This document shows positions 45,015 through 54,729 of a DNA stretch of 64,000 nucleotides, piece after piece. Both the position numbers and the translations under genes were made by a program. Numbering within the stretch: position 1 is the stretch's first letter; each line of letters begins with the position of its first letter. Source of the stretch: Lachnospiraceae bacterium. GTDB taxonomy: Bacteria; Bacillota; Clostridia; Lachnospirales; Lachnospiraceae. Location: NCBI GenBank assembly GCA_030524635.1, contig JAUNGG010000008.1, positions 17,817-81,816 of the forward strand, read 5' to 3'. Below the pieces are notes generated by a model that was not told where the DNA came from, did no database searches, and was given only the letters and a program-made list of their open reading frames with translations.

Positions 45015-46425
45015 TTACCAGCCGCCGTACTGATCCGGTGCTGCTCCTTTGCTTCGGACTACCAACGGTTTCAAAGTCCTGCCTTCCACAATCCGAAGCA
45101 CCTTGCACTGGAATGTCCATTCATCCCCAAAATCAAATATATATTTAAATTTCATTTCCTTATGCAGACCGACCTGGTCTAATCGATACCGATCCGTTGT
45201 CCGATCATTCTTTTCAAGCCCCTTTGCATAATAACAATCCCATTGACTCCATGCTTGATTGTCCATAAAAAAGCGTGGGCATGATCATCCATAAAATCAA
45301 AGGCATCCAAAATTGCTGCATGCAGTTCAAATAATGTGCTGCTGCAGGAAATTTGTATATGACGATAACAGCCGGAGCCCAGAGAAACACTGATGATATA
45401 AGACTGATCTGACAATGCTTTGGAATCCGCCCGCTGACTTCCCGCTTCATCATCCATCTGCAGCATTTCATCTAAAATATTCATCATATTCTCCGGAACC
45501 TCTTCATCCATATCAAAATGCTCCAACAATGAAAATTCCGCCTCATCCAATACCGGCAATTCCGGCTCAATACTAACTGTAATTTTCAGCTTGCCGCAAA
45601 ATGCTTTTGCAAATGCATAAGTGCGCTGGTCCCGTACCTTCAATTCGGCCGGACAAATTTTATGCTGCAAAAGAGCGTCCATAAACTGATCCAGCAGTTC
45701 CTCCGGATTATCCTCATAATAGGCAACCGGAAAAACCGGCAAAACATATCCCTCAGACGCTTCCACTGCCAGAAAAAGGACCGGAAAAACCGGAATCTCC
45801 TCCGGTGCATTTTGGACCGGCTGGTGATGCCGGATGATCTCACACTCCCACACACCTGTCCGTTTCATTTTTTTCAGTTTTGCAATGCTGATATCATTAT
45901 GTACCTCCGGAGCAGGCCATTGCTTTTCTCTTTTCTTCGGGATCGGCCTCCCCCAGCACATATGCACCATCCTGACGCTCCAGCATAAGAACCTTCTTCG
46001 TTTTTTCTGTAACCGCCTTCAGTCCCAGCTCATAAGGCATCTTCTCTTCAATCCGCCCTGCCAGTTCGACAGCCGCAGCCAGAGCCTCGCAAAGATCCTC
46101 CTGTTCCTGTTCCGTCTGCAAATACCATGGATAGCAATTCGCCTGATATTTGACAAACTGGGGATACGCATGCTTCCCGGCAATCCGGATCTTGTGAGAA
46201 CGAGCATACCGCTTTACCTCCTCCCGTTCCGCCTCAGACAACGCATCCTTACTTTCAAACACACATTGCAGACAATTCTGCTGCATCAGCCGCTCCCATA
46301 ATGCTGATAAAGCCAATTCTGCCGCCGGACAGCCTGACTGCAAATATCTCTGTGTCCCGCAAGGTTTCCCAAAGCTTGGTTTTCTTGTACGCAAAAGCAA
46401 GTGTGTATAATTGATCAGAAATCAT
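45015..46425 (-). pseudogene. pRiA4b ORF-3 family gene, broken by at least three frame changes
   Basis: Three pieces of one protein are read in shifting frames. The true start is ATG at 46425 (GGAGGATAAT before it), giving MISDQLYTLAFAYKKTKLWE...RIGFISIMG, then TGA; the reading continues in the frame of QQNCLQCVFESKDAL to KRKAMACSGGT (45897), then in a third frame from about PIPKKREKQWPAPEV to about 45266, and finally in the frame ending FDFGDEWTFQCKVL and DQYGGW (45015). The last part is the pRiA4b ORF-3 (IS1096 passenger-like) domain. The breaks fall near A-runs at about 45930 and 45262 and at about 46290, where a segment also seems deleted. Function of the family is unknown. Confidence 0.75.
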
Positions 46426-46447
46426 ATTATCCTCCCATTCCTATAGC

Positions 46448-47041
46448 CTATGAGAAGCTGTCGATTGGGAACGATTGCCCCATCTCCTGCGCCACTTCCC
46501 TGTACTTTTCCAGTATCCCTGCAAAATCCGCCTTCGCCTCATCCATCTTGGCCGGATCACGCAGGATCGCAGACGGATGATACACCGCTGTCAGCCACGT
46601 ATTCTTCCGGTAAAGGAACATTCCATGTTCTCTGGTAATCCGATAATCGTCACGGATAATACGCTGAGCCGCCGTCCGGCCAAGACATACGATAATCCTC
46701 GGCCTGATCAGCAAGGTTTCATGCTTTAAATAGACAATACAAGCCTCCTTCTCCTCCGGCAGCGGATCCCGGTTCCTGGGAGGATGGCATTTCACAATAT
46801 TCGTCAGGTAAATATCCTGCCGGTTCATTCCAATGCCCTCCAAAAGCTGATCAAAAACACCTCCTGAGGGTCCGGTAAAGGGAATGCCGTCCCGGTCCTC
46901 ACTGCTTCCCGGCGCCTCCGCCACAAACATAATTGGAGATTTCAGATTTCCCTTTCCCATGACAGCTTTTCCCCGCGTATGGGAGAGAGGACATCTGGAA
47001 CAATTATCTACAAATTTTTTTAATTCCTCATGGGTGTACAT
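46448..47041 (-). CDS. Uracil-DNA glycosylase, family 4/5 (iron-sulfur)
   Basis: 197 residues from the ATG at 47041, which has AAGGAAACC upstream; the frame is open 15 codons further. Removes uracil from DNA. Iron-sulfur ligands are the CSRC pair near the N-terminus and two later cysteines (IVKCHPPRNRDPL and EACIVYL). Active-site motif I reads VAEAPGSSEDRDGIPFTGPSG (GEAPG in most members) and motif II reads TAVYHPSAILRDP with the catalytic His. A complete, intact repair enzyme lying between a pseudogene and the defence island. Confidence 0.9.
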   Translation of the reverse strand: MYTHEELKKFVDNCSRCPLSHTRGKAVMGKGNLKSPIMFVAEAPGSSEDRDGIPFTGPSGGVFDQLLEGIGMNRQDIYLTNIVKCHPPRNRDPLPEEKEACIVYLKHETLLIRPRIIVCLGRTAAQRIIRDDYRITREHGMFLYRKNTWLTAVYHPSAILRDPAKMDEAKADFAGILEKYREVAQEMGQSFPIDSFS

Positions 47042-47113
47042 TGATGGTTTCCTTCCTGCTTTTTCTAAGAAGCAAGTATATATCATCGATCCAAAATCAC
47101 ATTTTTTCCTTCA

Positions 47114-48073
47114 TCAGATTTTTTCATTTACAGAAAACATATATTCAAGATCTATGTAAGGAGTATCCTTTATTCCCTTTTCTTGAAGCCGTAAAACCAA
47201 TCCATCCAGGCATTTCTTCCAAAATACCTGGAATAATTCTTTATCCCCAAACTGCTTTACAAGAGCAGGGCTGACTGCATAATATATTTTTATAAAAATA
47301 CGCCCAATCCGCCTTTTTGCAAGCTTATCATCCCGAAATCTGCGCAGCGTCCAAACTTGCGGGCAATCATAGGAGCCATAGATACAGGTTGCAATATAGC
47401 ATCCCCTCTTCTCCCTTGATTGTGTCGCATCTGTCAGAGAAGATGGATTGGGCATTTCTGCCTTTATTATCTCTTCTGGCGCTTTTTTCTCCTTTTCTTT
47501 TATAAAATGATGAACCCGGTTCACTGGTGATGCAAGCGTTTCTGTGATCCGCTTTTTTATATATTCCTGATTGACTCCATAGAATGTCCACAATTTGATA
47601 ATCGGTATTCCAGCCTCCTCGCATATATTGGAAACCTTTTTATCCCTCTCCCGCCTTTCTTCTGTAAAATGGGTCTGATCATTAATCTCTATTACCAGCA
47701 AAGGCTTGTATAATAAATCTGTAATAAGGAAGTCAACATTCCGATATAGTTCATTCTGAAATCTTGCGCCATCCGTTCTTACAATAAAAGAAGCCAAATT
47801 GGCTTGTGCCTGAATCAAACAGTTTTCCGGTAGTACTCCTTTGATCGCATTTAAATATTTCATTTCCGTTGCCGTCACTAAATAGGGCCTTAATTCATAG
47901 AGAAATTTTTCTTTCTCCCCCACAATCGCTTTTTCTTCTGCACAGGGCATATTCGTATAATGCCATTTTTGACATTTCGGACACTTTATAATTTCACCGG
48001 TCTCTTTTTTCTTATTGCATTCCCTGCATAAAGGATATTTTCCGCTTTCAGCACCACAAACTTGGCATTTCAT
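47114..48073 (-). CDS. DUF2726 + CFI-box C-terminal domain protein, possible nuclease
   Basis: 319 residues. Residues 1-50 carry several CxxC/CxxxC pairs (two zinc ribbons, MKCQVCGAE...CRECN, KCPKCQKW). Residues about 75-185 match DUF2726, a predicted restriction-endonuclease-like fold (VDFLITDLLYKPLLVIEINDQTHF, then RRERDKKVSNICEEAGIPIIKLW). The last 95 residues form the CFI-box domain (CYIATCIYGSYDCPQVWTLRRFRDDKL...). AGGAGGTGATTTT precedes the ATG. It starts 88 bases after rdrB on the same strand and may be carried with the RADAR operon. Function not established. Confidence 0.75.
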   Translation of the reverse strand: MKCQVCGAESGKYPLCRECNKKKETGEIIKCPKCQKWHYTNMPCAEEKAIVGEKEKFLYELRPYLVTATEMKYLNAIKGVLPENCLIQAQANLASFIVRTDGARFQNELYRNVDFLITDLLYKPLLVIEINDQTHFTEERRERDKKVSNICEEAGIPIIKLWTFYGVNQEYIKKRITETLASPVNRVHHFIKEKEKKAPEEIIKAEMPNPSSLTDATQSREKRGCYIATCIYGSYDCPQVWTLRRFRDDKLAKRRIGRIFIKIYYAVSPALVKQFGDKELFQVFWKKCLDGLVLRLQEKGIKDTPYIDLEYMFSVNEKI

Positions 48074-48161
48074 AAAATCACCTCCTGGTTTCTACTTCAT
48101 TTACAACATCGCTTATCACGTTGATTTCTGTTCCATTGGCGTCACGGAATAATCGCCATAT

Positions 48162-51098
48162 TCACCCCAATTCCGGATCCAATCGATCTAATATTTTCCC
48201 TAACTCCTCCAGAAGCACGGCTGTGGATTTTACCGTCTGCACAAAGCTGGCATTCATACCATTCTGGCGAATCTTATCTATCCAGTTCAGGATATCCTCT
48301 TTTGCATAACCGCTGTACTCTGCCGCATAGTAAATGTAAGCCAGTTCATTTTCTACATTTGTGTTGAATACAGCCGGATCATCAGAGTTAACGGTAACCA
48401 GCACATGATGCTGTTTTCCGGACTGCGACTGTGCATTCAGACGGAAAATCGGATGTTCCCGGATATCGGAAAACTCACCTATTGTGAGATTGGAGGTTGG
48501 ATTCGTTTCTACATAGATTCCACGACGCTCCACCTTTTCCAATACGATTTCCTGCAACGCCTGATACAATGCGGCATTGGAGGCTGATATAGGAACCAGG
48601 ATGATTTCCCTGTACTTTTCCTCAAATGCCGGGCAATAAAGGGTACTGAGAAGCCGGTCGGCAGTCCACTGAGTGGGATAGAGACGGCATTTCTGCTTGC
48701 TATACCGGCAATGTACCCCATGCTTCTTTCTGTGCTTTGCCTCCCCGGCTTCTTTTAACAGCCCGTTCAGGATCGATTCATGGTTTGTCAAAAACTTTCC
48801 TTTATATGCCTTATAAAGCATCCTTACAGTAATCCCTTCTGTATGGGGATAAATCGCTTCTGCATTTCTTAAGATTTCCTCCTCCAGCCGCTCCAACTGA
48901 ACCGGAAGCTGGAATTCCTTACAAACTGCCAGTCCCCAAACCCACAGCAGATTATCCATATATTCCTGGCGCGGCATTGGAAGAATTTCATTATCAGAAA
49001 TCCATTTTTCGATATCAATTCCCAGGGCAATGCCGTGGCCTAAGCGGTCCCCGGGCTTATAATGAAATTCCTCTATCACCTCATCAATATGCCGCAGCCC
49101 TGACAGGATGTGACGGAAGTCCTCACCAACGTGATAGGTAAAGCCCAGATTCTGGATTAATTCGAACCGGCATCCATCCTGCGTAGGAATTGCCAGAACT
49201 GGCCGTGTCGTTTCCCTGGAACGAATCAGATTATAAACAGGAGAAAGCATCCAGGGTTCCATTGCATTTTCATCAGAAGCGGCGTCGATTCCCACAATAT
49301 AGGTATTCAATTCTGGAATTTCTGACCGGATCTCCTCGATTACCCTTGCAGCATGTATCATTTTCTGACGCATCGCTAACCGATGATTCGTATAGTCCAG
49401 CGTATTCCCCTCCAGACATCTCCAGCAATAATAACCGGATACATTATCCAGGCTTTCCTGCTTTATAAAATGAAACACAATTCCAAGTGTAGGGACACGA
49501 TAATCTTCTTCCAGTCCTCCAGGTTTTACGCAAAGCTCATAAAACAAATCCAGGTAAGAAAAATTCTTTTGAAATTTATGTCTTTTTTCTTCTTCCAGCC
49601 AGCGTCTTGCCTCTTTAACACCCAAAATATCCTCCAGAATGTATCTACGGTATAGGAACAGAAATGAGAACAACTGCTTTTTCAGCTGAAAAGTGATGAT
49701 TTCCCTACTGCCCTCGGCGTCAAAACAGTTCTGCATATTCGAATAGCCCTGAGGTGTAATCCGCACTTCTAACTTTTTTAAACTGGTAATTTTAGCCTGG
49801 GAGCGAAAGACATCCAGAGTCAGCCCTTCCCAGCCGGAGGCCCATACTTTTTTCGCTCTTGCAGTTCCAAAATACTGCTGAAAATGCCGCAAGCCAGGAA
49901 CGAGAAAGCGTTGCTGCATATGATAAAAAAAACGATTTTTAATCCGAAGGTATTGAAGAAAGCACCTGGCAAATGCAGTATCCCAGGGCCGATCCTTTAA
50001 ATAAGAACAGACATCATACAAAAAGAGGAATTCAGATGAGGTTTTCAACTCTACATACCCATCATAAACGGATGCCAGCAGGAAATCCGCTTCCTCCAGG
50101 GCAGAGGTTCCCTCCCAGATATCCCAAAACATATTCGGAATCAGATAGACCGTTTTCTCATCAAAAGTACCGGTATACAGATCCCGGATGCATTTCTCCA
50201 GAGTTCCGCTCCACTGGTCTGCAACCCAATGCTGAAACAAAACTGTTTTCCAGGCGCTTCCCTGGAGGAAAAGAGCTCCCAAGCAGCGGAATATGGCTGC
50301 CTGGCATAGATAAAGCTCCTCCGGGCTTTTGGGTGCAGCATACTGGCTACCGTCCCATTTTCCAACATGCACAGCCTGAATCCACAACATTTCATAGTCA
50401 AAGCCTGCGTTAAAATGAAGATGGTTTTCAGCCACTCCCTTGCTCAATATCTGGATCAGCAACTTATCCGCTAGGGAAATATTGGGTTTTTGTTCATATA
50501 ACGCTGATTTATCCCAGCCGCTATTGATGATAAAAATGACCACCAGAATATCCGGAATCATAAATCGGCACAGGATATTCCAAACTTCTATCTTATTATA
50601 GACATAGTTGGTATGGAAGATATCCTCGCCCAATTCATTTTTGTCATTATTCCAGGTTCGAATCGCCATTACTCCGTCACGGTAGGTCAAAAGGGAATTG
50701 GCAATTTTTTGCAGGTTTTTCAGATAAAACAAAGCAATGTTTTCTTCCACATCAGATTGATTTCCATTCGCCTGCTTCATCTCCTGTATTTCGGACATAA
50801 ATCGTTCCAGAGGAAGCAGCGGAAAGTAAAAATCGCACAGCCGCAGGATATCATCATACGACTTGACCCGTCCCTGATTTCGTGAGAAAAGGTAATTCAT
50901 CAATTCCTGATCTGCATTCCTGTAGTCCGAACTTTTTTCATATTTTTCCTCGGCCACAGAGGAATCGTCTAAATTCAGGCTCAAAAACCGTTGATAAGCC
51001 AGATGCTTATTCAGCAGAACATCCCTTTTCTGCAATCCCGGATCACAGTAGGGAAACAGCAGAACCTCCATAATCTGGTTAATGCGAAACCGATTCAT
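48162..51098 (-). CDS. rdrB: RADAR defence system deaminase RdrB
   Basis: 978 residues. A large protein with a divergent adenosine-deaminase barrel: the HxH metal motif ENHLHFNAG (His226, His228), the catalytic-Glu motif YHVGEDF (His656, Glu659), DRLGHGIALG (His688), a VETNPTSNLTIG strand and the metal Asp in VNSDDPAVF (Asp906, Asp907). About 400 residues separate HxH from the next motif, so there is a large insertion. In RADAR, RdrB works with the ATPase RdrA and deaminates adenine nucleotides (first reported on RNA) during phage infection. The gene overlaps the end of rdrA by 20 bases and has AAAGGGG before its ATG, so the two are translationally coupled. Confidence 0.87.
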   Translation of the reverse strand: MNRFRINQIMEVLLFPYCDPGLQKRDVLLNKHLAYQRFLSLNLDDSSVAEEKYEKSSDYRNADQELMNYLFSRNQGRVKSYDDILRLCDFYFPLLPLERFMSEIQEMKQANGNQSDVEENIALFYLKNLQKIANSLLTYRDGVMAIRTWNNDKNELGEDIFHTNYVYNKIEVWNILCRFMIPDILVVIFIINSGWDKSALYEQKPNISLADKLLIQILSKGVAENHLHFNAGFDYEMLWIQAVHVGKWDGSQYAAPKSPEELYLCQAAIFRCLGALFLQGSAWKTVLFQHWVADQWSGTLEKCIRDLYTGTFDEKTVYLIPNMFWDIWEGTSALEEADFLLASVYDGYVELKTSSEFLFLYDVCSYLKDRPWDTAFARCFLQYLRIKNRFFYHMQQRFLVPGLRHFQQYFGTARAKKVWASGWEGLTLDVFRSQAKITSLKKLEVRITPQGYSNMQNCFDAEGSREIITFQLKKQLFSFLFLYRRYILEDILGVKEARRWLEEEKRHKFQKNFSYLDLFYELCVKPGGLEEDYRVPTLGIVFHFIKQESLDNVSGYYCWRCLEGNTLDYTNHRLAMRQKMIHAARVIEEIRSEIPELNTYIVGIDAASDENAMEPWMLSPVYNLIRSRETTRPVLAIPTQDGCRFELIQNLGFTYHVGEDFRHILSGLRHIDEVIEEFHYKPGDRLGHGIALGIDIEKWISDNEILPMPRQEYMDNLLWVWGLAVCKEFQLPVQLERLEEEILRNAEAIYPHTEGITVRMLYKAYKGKFLTNHESILNGLLKEAGEAKHRKKHGVHCRYSKQKCRLYPTQWTADRLLSTLYCPAFEEKYREIILVPISASNAALYQALQEIVLEKVERRGIYVETNPTSNLTIGEFSDIREHPIFRLNAQSQSGKQHHVLVTVNSDDPAVFNTNVENELAYIYYAAEYSGYAKEDILNWIDKIRQNGMNASFVQTVKSTAVLLEELGKILDRLDPELG

Positions 51099-54000
51099 TC
51101 TGTACCCCTTTCAGCAGCTGGCTAATATAAGCATTCCGTCCCTTGGATGCACACCGATTCGCATAGGATTTCATAAGCGAAAGTCCCTGAAGCAATTCCT
51201 CCGCTATGGTTTGGATATTTTTTTCCGCACTATCTTCTTCCAGCAATGTCTCTTTTCTTTGGCTTTCGATTTGTACGAAAATTTCCTCCGGAATGATAGA
51301 TTCGCTGATTAACTTCTGAATGATCTGATAAAAACCATAATAGTAGGTTTGCAGACTATGCTCCTTTGAAGGATGCTCCTTCGGTGATTCTATTTCCTGA
51401 AGTCCTGCCGATGACATGCGGTAGTTATGTGAAAAGCCTTCTTTAATGGATTGGTACAAATAAATATTTTGAATTCGTTTTGCCAGCTGTACACTTAGCC
51501 CAACAATAACAGCGGCCTCCAATTCATTTGCCTTTTCCAGATTCACGGTTGCATCAAAGGCTTGCAGCATTTTCTTTTTGAGGGTGTGCAGACGATTAAC
51601 GACGTCGCGTGAGATGTTTTCACGAAGGCAGCTATCATCAATCAATATCAGCTCATCCTTTACTTCCCGGTACATGAGATCGACAAGCAGATCGGAGTCG
51701 ACACTTACCATTTCTGCCCAGTCTGCAAGACTGCTATATATGCTGAAGGACTCGTATATATTGCCAATTTGATAGGAGGCATTCAAGAATTTGGTGATAT
51801 CCTTGATCATAAGAGAATGCTCGCGGTAATCCCATTGTTCAATCGTCTCATACAAAACCTTCAGGATCAGCGCAAGATCTGTTTTATGGCCAATTCCTGC
51901 ATAAAGCCGGTCTCTTATATTGTAGAAAAGGTAAGGCGGACATTTGCCCAGCACATTTGCTAAGGTATCTTCCCTGCACTCAGTGTCAATTGTCTGAATC
52001 AGGTCTGTCATAGGGCAATTCCCCTGGAGTTTCGCATATTGATTATTCACCTTCTCCATAACCTTGCCGTGGTCCAGATCCGGGTGTTCTGCCTGTACCT
52101 GCTCTTTGATATCCTGCATGCGCCGTTTTCTCAGCGTTCTCTTGATTTTTCGGCAAAAGCTGTCAAAGTGCTTGCCTTCTGAATAATCAAGTTCGATTGG
52201 TAAATGCGAAATCTCATCATACGCGATTTCTTTTAGATTCGGCTGATCCAGGCAGTTCCGAAAGCCTTCCTGAAGCAGATAATAAATTGCACTTTGATAC
52301 CTGCATAAATTCTCGTCTGCGCGATAGGGTGAGCACACTGCCGCCTCATTACTGCCGATCAGATACAGATTGCTGTACACCAAAGTCGTGAGCTCCGCCA
52401 TCTCGGCAAACCATTCCCGGTCTTCTTTAAATAAGCGGTAAATGGAAAACAAATTCAATTCCGATTCCTGATAGGAGACATGAGCGAGACAGTGGAAGTA
52501 TTCTACATGAAACCTTTCTGGATTCTGTTCATAGCTTATCATATAGCTGATTTTGTCAAACAAATTTTCATAATGTGCAAAAAAATCGTTGGGATCCAGA
52601 TTGCTCCGAAACAGATGCATTCCGTGAAATACGTTTTTGGAAATAAAATCTGTAAACAGAGAAATTCCGTATACCTGCTTTCGATTTTCTAAAAGACAGA
52701 TGATATTTTCCGCAAAAAGCAGCAGCGAATATAACTCCATCACAATCTTAAGAATCGACTTGAGATCTTCACCGTTCTTTTTCTGAATTTTTTCCTTCAA
52801 AAAGTCTTCTAAAAAAGCATAATCAATATACATCGGCCATCCATTATGCTCGAAAAGAAAGATATCGTCAATAAATGCCTCCTTGCGTTCAATATCATCT
52901 GCCAGGTCATGGTTGGCGCTGATCGCTAACTGGAAGAAATGTCGAAAGCTGTAGAAAATCTGATTTCTGTATACAGAGATGTCCAATTGTCCTGCCTGAT
53001 ATGCTTGCAAAGCTCTCAACAGTGAATCAATTAATTTCTGTATGCCAAAATAGGTGTTGGCAATCTGGCGGGAGGTATCACCAAAAAAGTAAAAGTAAAA
53101 CCCAATAGGACGATCGTCATTCCACAAAAAATTTTTCCGACCGCCGCAGTTTTTGCAGTCTTCGTCAGCAGAATTCAGACACTTCTGACAGGAAGAGCAG
53201 ATTTGGCTGCGAAACTGTTCAATCAGCACATTCACAGCCTGTCCAAGGTTTTTATCATCCATATAAAAATTAAGCTTTCTGTTAACATCTGAAAACAGGC
53301 TCAGATAATATCGGGTAGAGGTAGGCATCACCTTGCCCAAATACAACCGGGCTGTTTGAGAAATCAAGTCTGATTTACTCTTTATGAAGCTCTGGGAAGA
53401 ATTTATGCCATAGGCCTTGGGTTGAAGATAAAGCCGCCATTCCTTGGGCAGCCGGCCAATATTTTTATCCAGATTATTTTCAATTACCTCCAAAAACATC
53501 TCTTCATCAGCAGTTGTCAGTACAATTACGTTCGGGTGAGACAGATATTTTATGATAATGGAAAGCAGCTCACTGACCTTCTCAGGCGCCAGATCTACAT
53601 CATCAAAAATAAAGTAAATCAAAGGACGTTTTCGGCGCTCCGGATCCGAAAATCCATTTTCCTGGCTTTCCTGGCGCTTCTGAATAATCGTAATCCAATC
53701 ATTCCAGAGAGAAGTAATCATTTGTGAGAATTCGTAATAGTTCTGGGTCTGCCGACTAGAATTTCCTACCGCCAGATGAAAGGCGGACTCTGAGGCAGGA
53801 TTGTACTTACCGGCAAAATATGTTTTAATCAGGTTGTCAACCTTTTGGGACAGGCTGGCTGATTTTCCACCAATCCCGGCTTTACAGTTACTCCAATCAT
53901 GGCAGGCTCCATTTCCAAGATCGAAGGTGTTCTGATTGGTTTCGTTTTCAAACTCCTGAACTCTCTGTTTCACGATGGCCAGCATCCAGCCCAGGACACT

Positions 54001-54351
54001 GCAATCAGAAGGAATCACTTCCGGTATAATGATTGGCATCACGATATCGTATGGATGTTGTTCATCTTCTTCGATTAAATTCCGCAAAGTAAAGGCAACG
54101 GAGGTTTTTCCGGTGCCTCTTTTCCCCAGAATAGAAAAGACATTATCATACATAAGATTGTACTGATAATGTCCCTGCTCCGGATCATCTAGTTTTATGT
54201 CCTGAATCCGATCTCGATGGGTTTCAATTTTACCGAGCAAATTTTTATAATCAGGGAATACATTCTCTAACTGGGTTTTACTGAAAATTCTGATTCCTAC
54301 TTTATGCGTCGGCGTAATTTTCTTTATCATATTCTCGTCCATTCCCATCAT
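51079..54351 (-). CDS. rdrA: RADAR defence system ATPase RdrA
   Basis: 1090 residues. Walker A is LGKRGTGKTSVAF (Gly76-Ser84), Walker B is YFIFDDVDL (Asp250-Asp253) followed by a sensor-like VIVLTTADEEMF. A cysteine cluster at residues 385-402 (CSSCQKC...CKNC) forms a probable zinc knuckle inserted in the ATPase part. The C-terminal 650 residues are helical without further recognised domains. RdrA of known systems is a STAND/AAA-like ATPase that assembles in rings and activates or feeds RdrB. GGGGAGG lies before the first of two ATG codons. An intrinsic terminator-like hairpin ends 18 bases upstream. Confidence 0.85.
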   Translation of the reverse strand: MMGMDENMIKKITPTHKVGIRIFSKTQLENVFPDYKNLLGKIETHRDRIQDIKLDDPEQGHYQYNLMYDNVFSILGKRGTGKTSVAFTLRNLIEEDEQHPYDIVMPIIIPEVIPSDCSVLGWMLAIVKQRVQEFENETNQNTFDLGNGACHDWSNCKAGIGGKSASLSQKVDNLIKTYFAGKYNPASESAFHLAVGNSSRQTQNYYEFSQMITSLWNDWITIIQKRQESQENGFSDPERRKRPLIYFIFDDVDLAPEKVSELLSIIIKYLSHPNVIVLTTADEEMFLEVIENNLDKNIGRLPKEWRLYLQPKAYGINSSQSFIKSKSDLISQTARLYLGKVMPTSTRYYLSLFSDVNRKLNFYMDDKNLGQAVNVLIEQFRSQICSSCQKCLNSADEDCKNCGGRKNFLWNDDRPIGFYFYFFGDTSRQIANTYFGIQKLIDSLLRALQAYQAGQLDISVYRNQIFYSFRHFFQLAISANHDLADDIERKEAFIDDIFLFEHNGWPMYIDYAFLEDFLKEKIQKKNGEDLKSILKIVMELYSLLLFAENIICLLENRKQVYGISLFTDFISKNVFHGMHLFRSNLDPNDFFAHYENLFDKISYMISYEQNPERFHVEYFHCLAHVSYQESELNLFSIYRLFKEDREWFAEMAELTTLVYSNLYLIGSNEAAVCSPYRADENLCRYQSAIYYLLQEGFRNCLDQPNLKEIAYDEISHLPIELDYSEGKHFDSFCRKIKRTLRKRRMQDIKEQVQAEHPDLDHGKVMEKVNNQYAKLQGNCPMTDLIQTIDTECREDTLANVLGKCPPYLFYNIRDRLYAGIGHKTDLALILKVLYETIEQWDYREHSLMIKDITKFLNASYQIGNIYESFSIYSSLADWAEMVSVDSDLLVDLMYREVKDELILIDDSCLRENISRDVVNRLHTLKKKMLQAFDATVNLEKANELEAAVIVGLSVQLAKRIQNIYLYQSIKEGFSHNYRMSSAGLQEIESPKEHPSKEHSLQTYYYGFYQIIQKLISESIIPEEIFVQIESQRKETLLEEDSAEKNIQTIAEELLQGLSLMKSYANRCASKGRNAYISQLLKGVQNESVSH

Positions 54352-54369
54352 TTTCCTCCCCGCTTTTGT

Positions 54370-54405
54370 AAAAAAGCCGGTTGAGGATTACCCCAAACTC
54401 CGGCT
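54370..54405 (-). terminator. Intrinsic terminator or attenuator between the 89-codon gene and rdrA
   Basis: Minus strand stem AGCCGG/CCGGCT with additional inner pairing (GTTTGGGG with CCTCAAC), followed by TTTTTT. The arms overlap the last codons and stop of the upstream small gene and end about 18 bases before the rdrA start codon. Confidence 0.75.
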
Positions 54406-54657
54406 TATTCTTAAAAATGCTTCCTTATCCTCTCGTCTGCTGACTGCCACTGTACCGTAGGCTTTATCATAGGCATCCTGATACTCTTCGAGCTTTTCTC
54501 TGACTTGGTGATAATGCTGACGTTTTGTCGAAGCAGGAGCAATGTGTGCTGCAACCAATGGCAGCTTTCCCATATTCGCTATGCCATTCGAGGATACTGC
54601 TTCCGTCAGCGGTACTAATTTTCGCCTTTTCCCATCATAAACCTCAACAATTACCAT
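54388..54657 (-). CDS. Small protein of unknown function leading the RADAR operon
   Basis: 89 residues, no recognised family. The sequence is soluble and mixed: a short beta-like start (MVIVEVYDGKRRKLVPL), a middle GNIANMGKLPLVAAHIAP-like region, and a basic helical C-terminal half (REKLEEYQDAYDKAYG, VSRREDKEAFLRISRSLG). AGGAGGTGATTC precedes the ATG and a near-consensus promoter lies 73 bases upstream, so it is very likely translated. It ends inside a terminator hairpin directly before rdrA, a place that suggests a regulator, sensor or toxin-like accessory of RADAR. Confidence 0.6.
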   Translation of the reverse strand: MVIVEVYDGKRRKLVPLTEAVSSNGIANMGKLPLVAAHIAPASTKRQHYHQVREKLEEYQDAYDKAYGTVAVSRREDKEAFLRISRSLG

Positions 54658-54729
54658 AACGAATCACCTCCTGAACGTATAAATATTATTTCATATATTT
54701 GCCATATAAAGACGCGCTCCAGCACCTCT

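Noticed and set aside
45255..45275. Programmed ribosomal frameshift in the pRiA4b ORF-3 gene
   Set aside because: The A6 run alone is not enough; no downstream pseudoknot or upstream ribosome-like site was seen, and further unrelated frame breaks exist in the same gene.
45179..45970. Reading the 263-codon frame as a separate intact gene
   Set aside because: Its first residues and last 25 residues do not fit the family, while adjoining frames supply the missing N- and C-terminal parts, so it is a piece of a broken gene.
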